21,718 nt of DNA from Candidatus Gallimonas intestinigallinarum (GTDB lineage: Bacteria > Bacillota_A > Clostridia > Christensenellales > Borkfalkiaceae), in the NCBI GenBank assembly GCA_019116405.1, contig DXBS01000060.1, positions 1 through 21,718 on the forward strand. Direction: 5' to 3'. Of the stretch, positions 21,254 through 21,718 are shown piece after piece. The notes below the pieces were generated by a model that did no database searches, was not told the DNA's origin, and saw nothing but the letters and a program-made list of their open reading frames with translations. A program made the translations under genes and the position numbers. Every line of letters begins with the position of its first letter. Position 1 is the first letter of the stretch.

Positions 21254-21264
21254 ACATTTATTCG
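21251..21264. promoter_or_regulatory. LexA (DinR) box
   Basis: On the minus strand CGAATAAATGTTTG, matching the Gram-positive DinR consensus CGAACRNRYGTTYC at 12 of 14 positions. It overlaps the -35 box, where LexA would exclude polymerase until DNA damage. Confidence 0.7.
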
Positions 21265-21280
21265 GATTTTAATGAGCGAT

Positions 21281-21300
21281 AAAAGGCGCACTCAGGCGCC
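21281..21300 (-). terminator. Second terminator after galE
   Basis: On the minus strand GGCGC-CTGAGT-GCGCC is followed by TTTTAT. The stem is 5 bp GC. It works as a back-up to the longer hairpin just before it. Confidence 0.6.
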
Positions 21301-21311
21301 ATTCATGAAAC

Positions 21312-21341
21312 ATGCGCCCGCGGCTTTTGCCGCGGGCGCAT
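21312..21341 (-). terminator. Main hairpin terminator after galE
   Basis: Perfect 13-bp stem (ATGCGCCCGCGGC with its complement) around a 4-nt loop, starting 4 bp after the galE stop. The minus-strand flank is GTTTCAT, a poor U-run, so the adjacent second hairpin with TTTT may finish termination. Confidence 0.65.
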
Positions 21342-21345
21342 CATA

Positions 21346-21718
21346 TTAGGATTCGTAACCGTTGGGGTTATTTTTCTGCCAGTTCCACTGGTCGCGGCAC
21401 ATGTCCTCCAGATCGTACTGCGCCTTCCAGCCGAGTTCCTTTTCTGCCTTGGCGCTCGATGCGTAGCAGGCAGGAACGTCGCCCGCGCGGCGGGGCATGA
21501 TCTCATAGGGCAGCGTCTTGCCGCACGCCTTTTCAAAGGCGCGGATCATATCCAGCACGCTGTAGCCCTTGCCCGTGCCGAGGTTGTAGATATGCACGCC
21601 CGGCTCCTTGAGCGCCCTGATCGCGGCGACATGACCGCGCGCCAGATCGACGACGTGAATATAGTCCCGAACGCCCGTCCCGTCCGGCGTGGGATAGTCG
21701 TTGCCGAACACGCCGATG
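21346..21718 (-). CDS. galE: UDP-glucose 4-epimerase, C-terminal part, cut by the window edge
   Basis: Interconverts UDP-glucose and UDP-galactose. The last ~124 codons are present. Family motifs: [80 protein letters not shown] and the ending NPNGY. The NAD-binding GxxGxxG and catalytic YxxxK region lie beyond base 21718. The frame is open to the edge, so no truncation is implied. A two-hairpin terminator follows, separating it from the SOS operon. Confidence 0.95.
   Translation of the reverse strand, partial: IGVFGNDYPTPDGTGVRDYIHVVDLARGHVAAIRALKEPGVHIYNLGTGKGYSVLDMIRAFEKACGKTLPYEIMPRRAGDVPACYASSAKAEKELGWKAQYDLEDMCRDQWNWQKNNPNGYES

Overview
The window (about 21.7 kb) looks like chromosome from a Gram-positive, moderately GC-rich anaerobe, most likely a gut-type Clostridia/Bacillota lineage. 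The supports are lipoproteins with classical lipoboxes (FAAC, LAAC, TAC), GGAGG-type ribosome binding sites, near-consensus sigma-A promoters, a DinR/LexA box of the Gram-positive kind, CUT1 sugar ABC transporters and LacI control. The species cannot be named from sequence alone. All intact genes lie on the minus strand; the only plus-strand coding signals are broken genes.

Region 1 (1-1213) is a zinc/cadmium-type metal efflux module: the 5' end of a CadA/ZntA-like P-type ATPase running off the left edge, a separate 72-residue HMA metallochaperone domain, and an ArsR/SmtB repressor with an alpha-5 Zn site. Two matching operators (TTTGA-N8-TCAAA) lie before arsR and before the HMA gene. Region 2 (1348-5965) starts with a scar, where a nitroreductase gene is joined at its 3' end to the last ~74 codons of an ABC exporter. 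An unfamiliar operon follows: a beta-rich protein, a membrane protein, a thymidylate-kinase-like P-loop kinase, a PF14907-like nucleotidyltransferase and a small orphan frame. Region 3 (about 6000-6800) holds two strong hairpins, an internally deleted tyrosine recombinase and a fragment of a MNT-type nucleotidyltransferase.

Region 4 (6810-19433) is a fructan utilisation locus. In transcription order it encodes a solute-binding lipoprotein, two permeases, a surface LamG-GH32 lipoprotein, a cytoplasmic GH32 beta-fructosidase and a 1060-residue non-catalytic lipoprotein with four related binding-type modules. A separately promoted lacI-fructokinase pair follows. The proposed scheme is: capture and cut fructan at the cell surface, import oligosaccharides by ABC transport (the ATPase is not encoded here), hydrolyse to fructose inside, and phosphorylate to fructose-6-phosphate. 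LacI-type palindromes lie at the start of both transcription units. A truncated AraC-family regulator sits beside the main promoter.

Region 5 (19699-21718) carries DNA polymerase IV coupled to a small DUF6504-like protein behind a consensus promoter overlapped by a LexA box, then a tandem terminator and the 3' part of galE. The most noteworthy items are the four-module surface lipoprotein, the surface GH32 with Glu in place of the usual Asp nucleophile, and the kinase/nucleotidyltransferase operon.
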